Below, piece after piece: positions 24,701-50,700 of a DNA stretch of 64,000 bases; the stretch's first letter is position 1, and each line of letters opens with the position of its first letter. The stretch spans positions 59,040,228-59,104,227 of the forward strand of contig NC_088716.1 in the NCBI RefSeq assembly GCF_963576615.1. The letters are read 5' to 3'. The translations under genes and the position numbers were made by a program. This DNA is from Watersipora subatra (lineage: Eukaryota > Bryozoa > Gymnolaemata > Cheilostomatida > Watersiporidae). The notes under the pieces are model-generated. The model made no database searches, was not told the origin of the DNA, and worked only from the letters and a program-made list of their open reading frames with translations.

Positions 24701-25289
24701 TTAGCAGCTACATAAGCCCAAACAATTGCATAGCAGAGCAGAGCTGTTATGGGCCTGTTCATTGCCTGTTACTTGATTCTTTCTCGTACACTTTGATGAA
24801 CTAAGCAGAAACATATGTATTGTACTCATGCACGAGTCTTGTACTAGTAGAGGAAAGTGAAGGTCGCACAAACCTTTACATACTATCAGAGTCTATTTCT
24901 TTTGTCTAGAGCTTTTTTAAATTTTCAGTTCAAAAACAATTAAAAGTTCAAATGGTGTACTATATTAGCCAGCGATAGAAAATAAATATATGAGAACAGG
25001 AGATAAAAATCAAGATTCGCATTATCTAGTAGACTGTCTGCTTGATGTAAAACAGCAGTGACATCACCAGAGTGCTTTCCCAGTCTCTTAGAATTTCATC
25101 AACCAATGTTCAGTAAGTTTAGGATATAATTTTTTGTCTCGCGTTCAATAGCTTTTACATACCTTTAGGCTCATCGCTGCATAACGTTTGTACTCATATA
25201 TTTTTAAAGTTGAATAAAACAGAACTTTTTAATTGTTGTTGATACTAGTACACTAGTAGTCCCGTATGCCGTGAGAGACCGTCATGTGT

Positions 25290-25460
25290 AATAAGTGTGT
25301 GCACAGTTACTCTTAGATGTGAAAAGGTGGTCGACTGGTTTGGTGGTAGTACGCTTGGCACCACCGAATGTCTGTGTTGATTTCTCGTGCAGGGCAATTT
25401 TTTTCCTAACGCTCTTAGCGTGTCTTTGGACAGACGAGCAGACGGACGAACATGGCAAGT
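25290..25460 (+). mobile_element. SINE-like element (tRNA-like head)
   Basis: A-box-like ctggtttggtggtagtacgc, then a B-box-like gtgttgatttctcg, then a tail with cctaacgctcttagcgtgtc and cagacgagcagacggac. This organisation is common in invertebrate SINEs; the call rests on layout only. Confidence 0.4.
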
Positions 25461-25689
25461 ATTATAGTAAAGATTACAACTTACTAAAATATACTCCATG
25501 TTAGCAAATTGCAGGTCTGCTAAACATTTTGTTAAATTCTTTATAATACTTACTGCTTTACTATATAGTAGCTATATTTAAACAATTTTTGAAATCATAT
25601 TTCTACAAAATATTTTCCATTTAATATCATATGAACTTAGATGTGCACCAGTAGGAGTGAATACCAATGCAGTTTATATATTGGGCCTG

Positions 25690-25800
25690 TATTACTCCTG
25701 GAATATATATACCTCTATCGTTCCTAGAATATATACCTCTATCATTCTAGAATATATACATGTATACCTCTATTGTTCCTAAAATATATTGCAGTATATC
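25690..25800. repeat. about 30-bp minisatellite, 4 degenerate copies
   Basis: Units around ttcctagaatatatacctct. Confidence 0.75.
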
Positions 25801-26039
25801 ATTAGTTTGTTATTGCGTCGAGATTGAAATTAAACAAGCATTATTTCAGTCTTAAGATTTATTCGTAAACAACGTTCTCTCGTGTTCCTCGTTGACTTGT
25901 TGACTCATTGGTTATTAACCAGCAAATGCGACTGATTTTAACTAGCAATTTAGTTGAAGCATAGATGAAGACCATTTTGTTATTGGCCGTTACAGACCTA
26001 AAGAACAACAGTCGTGTGAAACTTGTATATATGGAACGG

Positions 26040-26965
26040 TTTTTGAGTTTATTCCTTGAAGGTTGACTTGCGACAAAATTCGTATTACAGTTATTTAGTA
26101 TCACAAAGTTCACTATGTCTTACTCTGCTGTGTTGTAGGAGAAAAATTTGTGGAAATGTGATTACAAGCTGTCAAAAGCTCAAAAACGAATAGTTAATCG
26201 CAGCTATCACAAAAACGCTGTAGGTTGGGATCCCTCTCCAAAATGGCTCAAATGGGACGTAGTTGAATACGATGTGCTTCTGTTTACACTTTCATGCAAC
26301 CTCATTCGTCAAAATATTTTCACAAATAAACTTCACTCATACAATAAAACCATGTCTATTGTCTTTACGCATCTATTTCATCATCATTGTAATGCTGTCA
26401 CTTTGAGCAGTCATCTCTCAAAACCTAGCCTAAAAATAGTTTAGTTTTTTAACCTTAGCTCAAAGGAGTGCATATAATTATCTGATAAACACAAGGAGCC
26501 TGTTGGTAACCTGTGATAGTCAAAAAATGCTGCAGAAATTGTTTGTGCCATTTGGCAGGAAGTATAGGTCACATGATCAGATTACGACTAGATGATTGGA
26601 TCAAGCTGAAACGAAACTGTAAAGTAGTGAGCATTTATATGTAATAAGGGCTTTTCGGTAGAACCCGAAGCGCTTGTCATAAACTAGTGCTACAGGACTG
26701 CTTCAGTTCATGTGATAACATCACATGTCAAAACAATATCCCCCGTTGAGTTGAGTACGTCATCGAAATAAAGGGATTCCAACCAACGGTGTTTTCGTGA
26801 TGGCTGCGATTAACTGTTCGTTTTTGAACTTTTAAGAGCTTGTAATCACATTTCCACATATTTTGCACCTACAACACAGCAGAGTAAGACACGATGATCC
26901 TTTTGACACCAAATTACTGTAATTTGAATTTTGTTGAGAGTCAACCTTTAATAAATAAATAGAGA
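26040..26965. mobile_element. long-armed fold-back element (arms over 200 bp)
   Basis: The left arm includes gtcttactctgctgtgttgt, ggaaatgtgattacaagc and gttaatcgcagc. The right arm (from about 26740) is the diverged reverse complement: gctgcgattaac, gcttgtaatcacatttcc, acaacacagcagagtaagac. The 98-codon open frame at 26148 lies mostly in the left arm and has no family features, so I treat it as non-coding. Confidence 0.75.
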
Positions 26966-27264
26966 AACTAGAATTTTTGTAAAATATGAAAACATACTGT
27001 AGTGATATGATTGCTGCAAAGATTTTACTGCAATGGTTATCTGACCGATGACACCTCAACCAACTTCGTCAAGTAACCATTGCGATAAAAATCATGCAGC
27101 AAACATTTCACTTCTGTGCCTTTTCAAATTTTACAAAATTTCCTAATTTTTTGATTTATTCTTTGTTAAATTTCTCAAAAACACAATAGGTATATTCATT
27201 ACTAGCTTAATACAAAATATTCTCAATTGTTGCACAATTTATGAACGTTTAACACTTACAATAT

Positions 27265-30200
27265 TTATGCAGTAGTTTGCTGCCACCATGCATGATCATA
27301 CAACAAACCTGCTATTAGGGTTCGAAATATATCGGAATGAAGAAACTGGCGAGAAACTGGCTCTTCCGTTTGCATGTCAAGAAGGCTGTTATCAAAGAAG
27401 TCTCCTGAAAAATAGAAAAATGGAAAATGGTATTTGTCTGTTGGCAGCATTTTTGTAGCATAACAATTTTACACTGTTTAAAAACTATTCAATTATTCTC
27501 ATATATCATTTTGCTTAAACTAAACTGTGAAAAATATATAATTTTGTTTTAGATACCATAGTACATGTATGTTTTTACAATACGAATATATTCAGAAAAC
27601 ATTTAAAAAAAATTGCAAACTACTGTAAAAAAAATTTCATTGGAAAACTTTTTTCAATTTGAAAACTTTCAAAATTGTCATTGAGTATAAACAGTGAATA
27701 AAAATAATGTCTGAACCAGTTCAATGGAATTTAATAAAATCAGTGCATCCCTAATGAGTATCTATGTACTATCCTCATCAGTTTAGTAGAATCAGCACAT
27801 CTGTAGTAGTTATCTATGTACTACCCTCATCAGTCTGGTCGAACCAGCGCACCTCTATATTGTATCCTAGTTTAATGTAAGCAGCACATCCCTAGCAGTA
27901 ATCTAAGCACTAATCACTTTAGCAACAATGCGATTTCTGTAGGCTTTTTTGTATAACGGAACACGTTAAAGATATCTATCATCTTTTTCTGGATATCACT
28001 TAACAATAACTTGGTTTTTTTATATCTGCTTTGTTATGCTATTGTTGCTTGCAACAAGAATGGTTTTCTCTAGCACCATAATAATCAGTCAGTAAGGACT
28101 AGCCAATATTTCATTCTTACACCTGCTAGACATGTCATAGTAACCATCTTGTGTTAGGAATAGAAAACACCCTAATCCTCCCCGATCTGTATTTAGAGTA
28201 GTTACAGGCTGGTGCGAGGACCCTCGAGTTGGAAAAGGAAGATTAGCCGTGATTAAGGATTATAGTGTTTATTCGGCGGAATTAGTTTGGAATTTATAGT
28301 AATTATAATACAAATTAAACCCCTAGAACATTTTAAGATGACGCTTTATCAGATGTTTGACCTGCTAGCTGGAAGTCTTGCCGTCATCCATCATATTGAT
28401 TCGCTTAACAATTTATCAGCCGGAAAAGCTGAGCGCCTTTAGATAGTTTGCTGTCTCTGTCTTCTAGATAGTTGCTTGGTTGATTAGCATATTATTCTTA
28501 CTCTTTGTTGCCAGAAGAAGCAATCTAATGTACGTAAATAGTCTACCACCATAATCAAGTTTTGTTCTTTAGCCTATAACGTGTATCAGGTATTGTTGCA
28601 AAGTTAGCGCTTACCAGAGGAAGGGACGCTCCACATAGAGTTGTCAAGAGAAGGTGTACTTTGTATCGGAGGGAATGTGCTGCCTAGCCTGGAAAATACT
28701 CTCTTTGACCTCTGCACCCTCTGCTGTAAAAGTCATAGACCGATGAGAGTAGTTGTTCACTCTTGTTCACTCAACTCCAGAGGTCTTGTAAGCTCTCCCA
28801 GGTGTACGTTAAGCTCACCAAGTAATAGTCCGGAAAGAAACAAATTGAAAAATATATGTCTGTTTTACGGAGCCTTGCATCGTATTTTTCTAGCAAATAG
28901 ATTTTAATTTAAATCTTATAGAAATTCACATTTTCTCATTTTTAGTTTATAAATTACAATGCAATTCATAAACAGAACATAAAAACCAACCAAGGTGTTT
29001 ATAATTTTTATAATTGGTTACAAAGTATAGTATAAGTATAGCTTGAAAATGGGCACGCTTGCTACACGCCCCTCACAATTTACTGGTCATTCCATAATTA
29101 GCTTTGCGGAAAAAATAAAGATTGACGCAGTTAGTGCAATCACAGATATGAAGTTGCCGACAAAGAGTGTATAAGACCTTTAATCCATTATTTTCCTCCA
29201 ATCATTACATTTTCTATCTGTCTCTTTCTCTTCAGGTATAAATTTGACGCATTCCAATGTTTTGAAGGATTGTCTCAGCCAAGGGCATTGGCTATCTGCT
29301 ATCCAATGTTTTGATGGATTGTCTCAACCAAGGGCATTGGCTATCTGCTAAAATCTCTGCTCAAACCTCACATAAATATAGTGTCACAGTTGATAAAATG
29401 TTTACCTGTTCCCTAAAGTTATAACAATATCCGTCAAGCTTTCTTGACTAGCTATACAGCTGCGGGAGTCTTAGCAAACTGATTATGCAGTATTATTGCT
29501 ACTGTCATACATGAATATATATTGTCGTATAATTTTTAAGATTTAATCTCCAAATGATTTGTTTAGAGGAAGAAAGTTGAACTGTCAAAGATTTAAAAAC
29601 TAACCGTCAGACAGTATATTACAAAAGAATATGAAGAACGATTATGGTGTACAAGTGGTAAGTAGAGGCTTCCTGTCCGTTTTTTCAGATCTCGAAACAG
29701 ATTTGACTCAAAACTAGTAAGTTGGCAGTTTCCAGCAAGATTACTCTATGAACTGCCTATTTATGTAGTCTCCATAGACATATATTACTCCCCATCTATA
29801 TATATAAATCTCAAAGTCTGTAGTTCGGTTTGTCCAGCTATAGCTTTTAAAACATTGTAATAAAGAGCCAGTATCGCAGAGGATTTGATCTTGCAACCTT
29901 GCGTTCACCAGGCTAATTCCTTACCAATTTAGCTACACGAGATTAATGGATTTGTTAGGCAACATATGTCGGTATGTGGCTGAAAATACGCTACCGCTCT
30001 CCGTTATGGTGCAACGTCATTCTATGTATTAGTAAAAGCCGCAGATAACTAGCTTACTAAATTTAGCCATTGGCAATGTGCCAGGCTAATGGCGAGTGGC
30101 AGTGAACTACATTATAAGCTGGCTTGTAATGCCCGTGCAACGCCAGACATTCCGCTAGTAGATATATATAACTCAGGCGAATACTTATGGTTTTATGTTT

Positions 30201-30746
30201 TTATCCTGAGCATCGTCAAGCTTGTTTTTCCCTTACATTTATTAAAATAGAAATAAATGCCGATTCAACTAACGATTTCATGCAAAGAGTCTTTGCATAA
30301 AATCATTAGCTAAATCTTTGCTTGAGACAGAGCTTCATCTATTCTAAAGTTCCTCCTATCTCAGACTATCAACAATTCACGCTTCTTGTTTTTGTTATTA
30401 TAAAAGTTCTACTGTACATGAATTTTAGACTTTAGAGAGTCTTGTGAAAAGCTTGTTTTTTCAGCTACATTCTTCTTTATACATGTAGCAGTTAACATGC
30501 TAGTTGGTTAGGTACCAGTGATTACAACTTCAAGATTTCAGCAGGCTTCAATTTCTTAGCTTGTCACATGCCACCACCTGCACCTACCTGCCTTGCTAAT
30601 GCATCCTCTAGACTGCGTATTCTTCCATTCATAACGAGCATCATGAAAACTGCAGCGATGAGTAAGCCAGATGCCAGTCCAATACAAACCGTGCCAAGAG
30701 CTTGTCTAGCTGCTGATAGCTGACCATTACCTGCTCTCTCTAACAT
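27265..30746 (-). CDS. small single-pass membrane protein, unidentified (135 aa, 3 exons)
   Basis: Exons 30588-30746 (start codon MLERAGNGQL), 28615-28723 and 27265-27404 (stop at 27265-27267). All borders are GT/AG and phases close (159+109+140 nt). Residues about 16-40 form one strong membrane helix (ALGTVCIGLASGLLIAAVF, MMLVMNG), followed by RIRSLEDALARQ and a basic stretch, QRVQRSKRVFSRLG. The C-terminal part is Ser/Pro-rich and then DFFDNSLLDMQTEEP, FRTLIAGLLYDHAWWQQTTA. By the positive-inside tendency the long C-terminal part is cytosolic. No signal peptide is evident. I do not recognise the family. The frame is open upstream of the chosen ATG only to about 30790, with no acceptor there. 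The gene lies about 0.7 kb downstream of ANKRD42, same strand. Confidence 0.65.
27735..27905. repeat. degenerate tandem repeat of about 60 bp, 3 copies
   Basis: Repeats of agcacatcyntag ... atctatgtacta within the last intron of the small membrane-protein gene. Confidence 0.6.
29254..29350. repeat. 49-bp tandem duplication
   Basis: Two copies of ccaatgttttgaaggattgt ... ggcattggctatctgcta. Confidence 0.9.
29800..30160 (-). mobile_element. full-length tRNA-derived SINE, reverse orientation
   Basis: On the minus strand it starts actagcggaatgtctggcg, has the core gcctggcacattgccaatgg, then an A box (tagctaaattggtaagga), a B-box-like region and the tail tatagctggacaaaccg. It ends at a TATATA tract. 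Same family as 36.5, 61.7 and 62.0 kb. It lies in the first intron of the small membrane-protein gene. Confidence 0.75.
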
Positions 30747-31476
30747 GCTCAGCTCATAGCCAGACAAGCGGGCAGCCGTGTAGAGAAGTCAGTAAACGCT
30801 TACTAGCGAAATTGCTCATTCATCTCCATATTAACGGATTATCTCATGATGGTACAGCTGCGAGTACATATACAAGGAAAGCCTCTCCGCAGTCCTTCTC
30901 ATAAAACTATTAAGCATACATAAATAACACGGCATTGCTATTAATATTGGCGCCACATTAACTTTTTTTTCTCTGTACTTGCTAGTTATAATTTGTACTT
31001 CTGCCTGTTCTTACACCCTTTCTGCTTTCGGCTACACATGTGGTATTTTAATGCCAGTCACCCTTTAATCTTTAAATCATTACTGTTCCTTCTTTCATAC
31101 ATTTATCATTAAGTGGTGATAAATCTCAGTTTCTTACCTGAACGTCTGCCACTAAAACCGGTTAGTATTTTAAAGCATGCTGCCAATATCAGTGGAGTGC
31201 ATAATATAAAGTAATAGGTATTGACAGTACAGAAGGTAAATATGTATTTTTAAGTTGTAAAAAGAGAAGCATAAACAATAAATAGTAGAAAAAATAATAT
31301 TAAAACAGTGACCTAGGAAGATGATTGAGAATAGGTCAAGTTGTAAAAGCAGCCTATTGCGATACAATTCTTCTAAAGGTGTACAGGAAATTTGAAGAAC
31401 ATTTTAGCTTCGCTAAGGAAAGGTGAAACGCCAGACTTAAACGCATGCATAAGTCATAAAAATCTGTTCCGACATT
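30747..31476. other. intergenic between ANKRD42 and the small membrane-protein gene
   Basis: 3' flank of ANKRD42 and promoter side of the next minus-strand gene. The open frame at 31170-31367 has no family or splice support. Nothing else seen. Confidence 0.5.
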
Positions 31477-44380
<12,904 letters not shown>

Positions 44381-44762
44381 CTTGGCGTCTCTACAGCAAC
44401 AGTGATCGACGCGAGTGAGTATTATGACAGGTACAAGTAGCCAAGTAGCGCGTTATCCGTCTAATCTTACAAATAGTGTTTCGCGTCAATGGATTGGACT
44501 ACTTCCATTATAGTCCGAAATTGTATAGTAAATTATGAGTTGTCGTTTCTTGCCAGCTTTGATCTCTAACACGTTTCAAGATTTGCATCAACGCATTTGA
44601 AGACCCAGTGCGATGACCTCAGATATAGTAAAAATTGAACATCCGTTGAATGCTAGTGAGCAATTTTGATAACATGGAGAGTTGTAAAGGCTTAAAAGCA
44701 AATATTATAAGTTTGTGACAGTATCTGAGAATATAGTGTGACAGTATCTGAGAATAAAGAAG
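44381..44762. promoter_or_regulatory. bidirectional promoter region, ANKRD42 / PAXBP1
   Basis: Only 382 bp separate the two divergent start codons. The region has no repeats and is less AT-rich near the ANKRD42 start. The ANKRD42 start context on the minus strand is gccaagATGcc. A tandem 21-bp duplication (tgtgacagtatctgagaata) lies at 44715-44757, just before the PAXBP1 start. No TATA box is obvious. Shared promoter function is inference. Confidence 0.6.
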
Positions 44763-47700
44763 ATGTTTAAAAAACCAAAACGTCATTTTAGACAGAGAAA
44801 AGACACAGAAGGCTCAGATAATGACGGTTCCGATGACGAACCCGCCATTTCTGTGCCTATCGCCAAAAGTGGAAATAAATATGTTTCTGCAACTAGTCGC
44901 CAAAGTAATGGCAAAGCATCAGTTAGTACCAACACTAACCAGCAGTCTCACACCGTGGTAGATAAAACAAACAAAGATTCCAAAAAGGGGATTGCGGTAA
45001 ATGTGGCGCCTATCAGCTTTGAGTTTGAAGGAGAAGGTAAGATTGCTCGTCTAACGCACATGCTGTCAGTCTACCAAATCATGTATAAATGTATGCTGCA
45101 CTTACATAATGTTGCCTGCTACTAGTTGCGCTTCTTGCATTGCCACAAATGTGTGCGTGGCACATTTTTGTTAACAAGTGTACTTGTGCATGTGTTAATG
45201 TATTTAGTGCCATGTATAGATAAAGAAATTTTATGCAATCCCAATTATACGCAATCCGATCACATCATAAATATTGATGCATGGCCTCTGAACAGCAGCA
45301 GCGCAATTACCTGCAAGTGTGACATTACTATTCATATCGGCAGGAGAAGCTTTTCAAGTTAAAAAGTCTAGTCAGAGTAAAAAACTGATCAAGCGACTGA
45401 AGCGAGAAAAAAAGGAAGAAAATGCTGAGAAGAAAGCTAATGATTCAGTCTCATCTGAAAGTGATCGAAAGGTAATCTCATTTGTTCTACACTTCGTTTC
45501 TGTAAGCCAACCAAATCAACTTTCAAGAGACTGGCCATAAAACCTAGCTTGCTGTATCACTGCATTAGGTACACACGGACTGAATATTTTTGAGTGCTTG
45601 ATAAATTAAGCATAATATTAAACAGTCTTAAGCTTTGAATATCCACTGCAAAAGCTTTTACAGGAATTTTCTTGGAGAGCACTTTTTGGCTATGTGAACT
45701 GCTGCATCACTTTTAGAGCAGCTTGTTTTGATTTTAAACTGCTGAAGTAGTTTTCGTAAGTTTTTAGGTTTCACTAAATCCCCTCCAATTGATTGGTAAA
45801 TAGTTAAAGAGTAACTCACTGTATAAAAAGATGAAGGTCGTGTCACACACACACACAATTTTTATGTTAAAATGGCCATGCCACTTACAGTTACCTTCAG
45901 TTGCTAAGTGCTATTTAGTGAAAGGTAGGAATAATTGCTGTTAATATTAATCAGAGCTACTCTTGTAAACAACTACTATTGTATTCTCTGCTACAGTGTA
46001 TTACGTGTGTGTGTGCGCGTGCGTGCATGTATATATGTGTCATGCAATATTTCTTGTTTAGACTAGGAAGCGGTATTAAAATGGGCTTCCATAGCCTGTG
46101 TACCCCTACTTATTCTACTAGTTGAAAGATTTCTGTACTATGTTGACATTTATTCGCAGGCTGCTTCAGATGGAGTCAGCATTGTACTGAATGGTGATAG
46201 AGCCCTTGACATGGACTTGGACAGTGATTGTGAGCCAGACAGTGGCGAAGCAGACCAGGAGGAAAAACCAAAACATGCATTTAGATCTCTACTGGAGCGT
46301 AAGTCGCAATCAAAGGCTACCCAGCAGTTATTCTGCTTTTGATGTGGATTTGGTCGTAGTTTTTTAGGACTTATGAAGCAATTATTTGTTTAGGCGGAGA
46401 AATACCAGATGCAAACCTCATACACCTAGCTCGTAAAAAGAGAGCGCAGGCAAGAGAACAAGGAGACTTCATTCCTCTTGATGATACACAAAAAGTTGAA
46501 GATGCTCCTGTATCTACACAGCGTCTCGTACGGTAGGCCAGTCGATATACTACGGTCTAAATTTATCATTTTCAGCATTTAGCTTTGTCCATCTATAAGA
46601 GCTGACGCTAGCTACAGCGATATGATGGGTTCGCAGAAGTGTGTTATCATTGCTATTGTTTCACCATTAAGAATGCTGTTGTAGTCTGTTGTAGTTACAT
46701 CGGAGTTGGTAGTATCACAATGCTGAACTATCAGTCGGGTATTGTAGAGATGATGATAACGACATGAGTGATGAGGAACGGGTAGACTTTAGTATCAACG
46801 CTGCTCAGAGAGACCGGCAGCAGATGAAAGACACTTTTTTGGCAGCAGAACATGGCTCGGATGATGACAGCGACCAAGAGAGGTTGAGATGGGAGAAGGA
46901 GCAAATGCGGAAAGTGGTTGGAGGGAAAGAGCCAGTAGTGGCTCAGGAAGACTACCAGTCATACTACTCCGTATCGCAGACAGACGTCACTGCTACACAG
47001 TATGACAGTCTTCGTGACCTCAAGCCTCTCCCCGACACACTCAATATCGATCAAGTAAAAAAGTCTCTGACAGAGAGGTATACACTCACTATGAGCGTGT
47101 ATTTGTGAATTGAGCATGCTTTTGTCTTTCATGTTCACCATTAATAACAATGAATATATTCGCTTCATATTATTTATTGGCGTCTCGGTGTAGGAAAGTC
47201 CTTTCTAATTATGAAGCATTCAGCACTTCTTGTCTGCTATGTTACATTGGGAACCTTGCCAAAACATTCCTTGAGTTTACTAGTGCACCGATTCTCCAGA
47301 GATTAACACGCCAGATGTATTTCATACTAGATTCTATGCAAGAAGAAAAACCGTATCTTGTCAAAACTGTGTTTTGGGCATTCGACAAAACTGCGTTTTG
47401 GGCGTTCGACAAAACTGCGTTTTGGGCATTCGACAAAAACCTTTTTGGACAAAAAAATGATGTAGTTTTTATCATTTGATTAATTTGTTGTATCAATCAT
47501 CCCGTCGATTACTTCATCAACCTGATCAAGTCTTTGGACACACTTGTCAGCCGCTTCCTGTTAGCATCTGTTGTCTATGGGGCTTTTGCTATTGTAGGCT
47601 TGGCAACTTGGAAATAGTGCACAGAGTTCACAAACAGGAGCGAGACAATGTGCTTGCCGGGCTGGTGCAAAGCAAGAAATCCACTGAGGAGCTTGAGAAC

Positions 47701-50700
47701 AAGAGCGCTGACAGCGTGCTGTCAAGGCTCAACCGTAAATACACGTTCATGCAGCAGACTCGCTCGTACATTCGAGATGTGCTCGACTGTTTCAATGAAA
47801 AGGTGAGTTTAGGAAATGCATCGTTCTGTTGTCTGAGCGGCTAAACTATGAGAATATCAAGGCCACAAGATAAGATTTGGACATCGACTTCGTATCATTT
47901 ATGAGGATTTTGTAGTAGTTGTATTGCCAACAGCCATTGTAGATAAATAATTTTGTTTGTTTGAAGTACCCACGGATCTGTGAGATCGACCAACAGCTGA
48001 TGAACCTAGCCAAGGGAAGAAGTGAAAAACTGTGCAAACGTCGACGAGACGATATCAAGGATGAAGCTAGTGATTGTTCCTCTATAAGTAGGGCAAGATT
48101 ATCAGTTTATGTGCGGCCCATATCCGTCTCTCTCTCATTTTGTCAGTTGTATCTCTTTATCAGCATTGTATGCATCACCTCAGGCTTCCTGTTATAACTT
48201 CAATGCTTTCATGTGTGCTCTTACTTGCATGTGCATACTTTGCTCACATGCATGCGAGTCTAACAAATTCATTTTTGACATTTTTTCCAAGAAAATCATT
48301 AATAATTTTAAATATCAATCATTTTCAGCCGTTTTCACTTTGTCACATAGAATTTTTATTTTTAGCGCATAAATTTGACTATTTAATATGTGATAGAAAT
48401 GGATGTTCATTATCACTAAAATCTCACATTTTAGACAAAAATCTAGCTGCAATGGAGACACCAACAGAAAAACGTCAACAGGCAGTAAAGAAGCGTCGGG
48501 TAGCAGACAGAGACGCACGACGAACAAGACGACGACAGGCAAGACAGAGTGAAGGAAGGAGGGACCAGCCTCACTATGATGGCCTTTCTTCAGATGACGA
48601 GGAGAATAAAAGTGACATGATAAAGTATGAGGGGGAGAGAGGTTGGTATGCTACATCAGCTGAGCTTATTAGGGTGAGACTGGTTGGTATGCTACATCAC
48701 CTGAGGCTTATTAGGGTGAGACTGGTTGGTATGCTACATCATCTGAGGCTTATTAAGGTGGGACTGGTTGGTATACTACATCACTTGAGGCTTATTAGGG
48801 TGAGAGTGGTTGACATGTTGTATCCCCTGAGGCTTATTATGGTGAGACTGGTTGATATGCTGTATCACCCGAGGCTATTAGGGTGAGAGTGATTGTGTAA
48901 AGACTTAGTTTTGAGTTTATTATCCCTTGTCTTTACTTGAATTTAAAACTTGGCACAACGGTTCAGGGATTCAGTCTCTGTATAAGAACTGATCTTTTTC
49001 AGATGCAGTTGTCTGACTGTACTTATGGTGGAAGTTACTGAGAGATTACTCAGGTTGTTTTGTAGTCAAAACTCAACTTCTAGTTTACTAGTCAAAATGT
49101 CAAAAACACCTTTATGTATAAATTATTCTCGAACAAAAGTTATAATAATGTTTAAAATACACAATACACAAATTCTAAGTAAATTATAAAACCTGCTTGT
49201 TAAAATGATTCTAAAGACTCAATCCACAAGACTGGATTGTACAGAGAAATACAGATAGAATTATAAGACGTAAAACACAAACCTTGCGAGCCGCAACCGT
49301 AATAAAACTTTTGAGAATGTCAAACTGTCTTAGCTATATACAGTCAAACATGGATAACTCGTCCACGGATAGCTCGAACACATGGTTAATTCGAACATTT
49401 CCTTTGGTCCGTTCCCACGTAATGATAAATTGCTATAGATAACTCGAATTCAACACTGTTAATTCGAACTGTTTTTTTGCCCAACAGCTACCGAAACGGT
49501 TGTTTTCGCTTTAGAAAATCACTTTATTCAAAGCCATAGAGGTAAACTGCATCTTTTCGTAATTCATAAGCGTCGTTATTACCACCATCGGCAAAAGATT
49601 TTTGTCAACGACTTTTCTAAAAGTTTGGTGAAATTTGATTTATACTGCGATACGATGAATAGCACGGGCTAACCGGGTCACGCGCGCAAGAATTTCCGCC
49701 ACGCACATACAAAACAAAAATCGCATGTTGTTTTGTATGTGCGTGGCGAAAATCCTTGAGTGCGTGACTCGGCTAGCCCGTGATGAATAGTTTTCCGACG
49801 TTGATTCCGTGTTGAATCAACGTCGGAATGTTGAATGTTTAAAACGTCTTAAAAAATGTTGTAATTAAACGTATACGTTGTCTGAGCTACAAAAAACTAT
49901 TCATCGTTTGACCTAAACACAGAATACGTGTGTACATTCAATAAGTATCTATTAAAAAAGCGCGAGTGATATAGAATGTACCGTAAAACCTCGTAAAACT
50001 TCTAATTGAACTGCCTGGGAGTGTTGCTCTTAACGAATCCCAGGTAAAGTAAGGTAATCTGCATAAACTTCAAGAAAAAACGGCAAAATTGATCGTGGGT
50101 AAAACCCCAAAAGAAAAACATGTCTTTTCTTTTTAGCATTTCAACAACGATCAAGTTTTGCCAATGTCAATCTGAAAAACGTCCTGGCAATAACATCACC
50201 TCAAACAACAAACCAATCTCAAGTGATAGAAAAATCTCTATACTTTTTCATGAAAACGTTTTAAACTTTACATTAGAAGCATTTAATTTGAAACAAGCCA
50301 TTTGTGCTTTTGATTTATATTATAGTTTGTATATGTACTTGTATCTACTAATAAATAAGTAAATATATGGACTTGTGACAGTGCTCTGATAACTTGAACG
50401 CTCTGATAATTCGAACACTTTTGCTCGGTCCCGTGAAGTTCGAGTTATCCATGTTTGACTGTACTTGGTTAGATAAGGCGCCGAATAAGTTGCGCGCCAG
50501 CTTTATATAGTAAAAATTAGAATATTAATTAAAAAGTTCGATCAAATTACTTTACAATTGGCCTATGAAGAGGAGATGGGTCGATAATTAAACTACTAAA
50601 AATAAGTCCCGCTCTTAGGTCAGTGCTTTGTCTTCAGTGGGCTCCGGAGACGTATTTGGCGGTAACGGAGATTGTCTTGAAGAAGCGGAGATAAGTAAGG

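Larger units (their letters stand above)
49341..50461. mobile_element. 1.1-kb Tc1/mariner-type (pogo/Tigger-like) non-autonomous element
   Basis: Terminal inverted repeats cagtcaaacatggataactc and its complement gagttatccatgtttgactg are flanked by TA on both sides. Subterminal repeats of taattcgaac / taactcgaa lie at both ends. No transposase frame. Termini of the form CAGTCAAAC with TA duplication are typical of pogo/Tigger MITEs. It interrupts the 42-bp array in PAXBP1 intron 8 and contains nested elements. Confidence 0.75.

Noticed and set aside
24472-24762. Open frames on both strands in GC-rich DNA
   Set aside because: Low-complexity products of a short tandem repeat; no splice or homology support.
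26148-26444. 98-codon open frame
   Set aside because: Lies largely in the arm of a fold-back element and has no recognised domain.
44763-45125. Direct continuation of PAXBP1 exon 1 to the stop at 45125
   Set aside because: A good donor at 45037 joins in phase to the family-conserved Lys-rich exon at 45344; the extension has no similarity to the family.
48140-48886. 248-codon open frame over PAXBP1 exon 8
   Set aside because: Only 48435-48641 is supported by homology. The tail is 42-bp repeat units that stay open because the unit is a multiple of three, and the front is intron.
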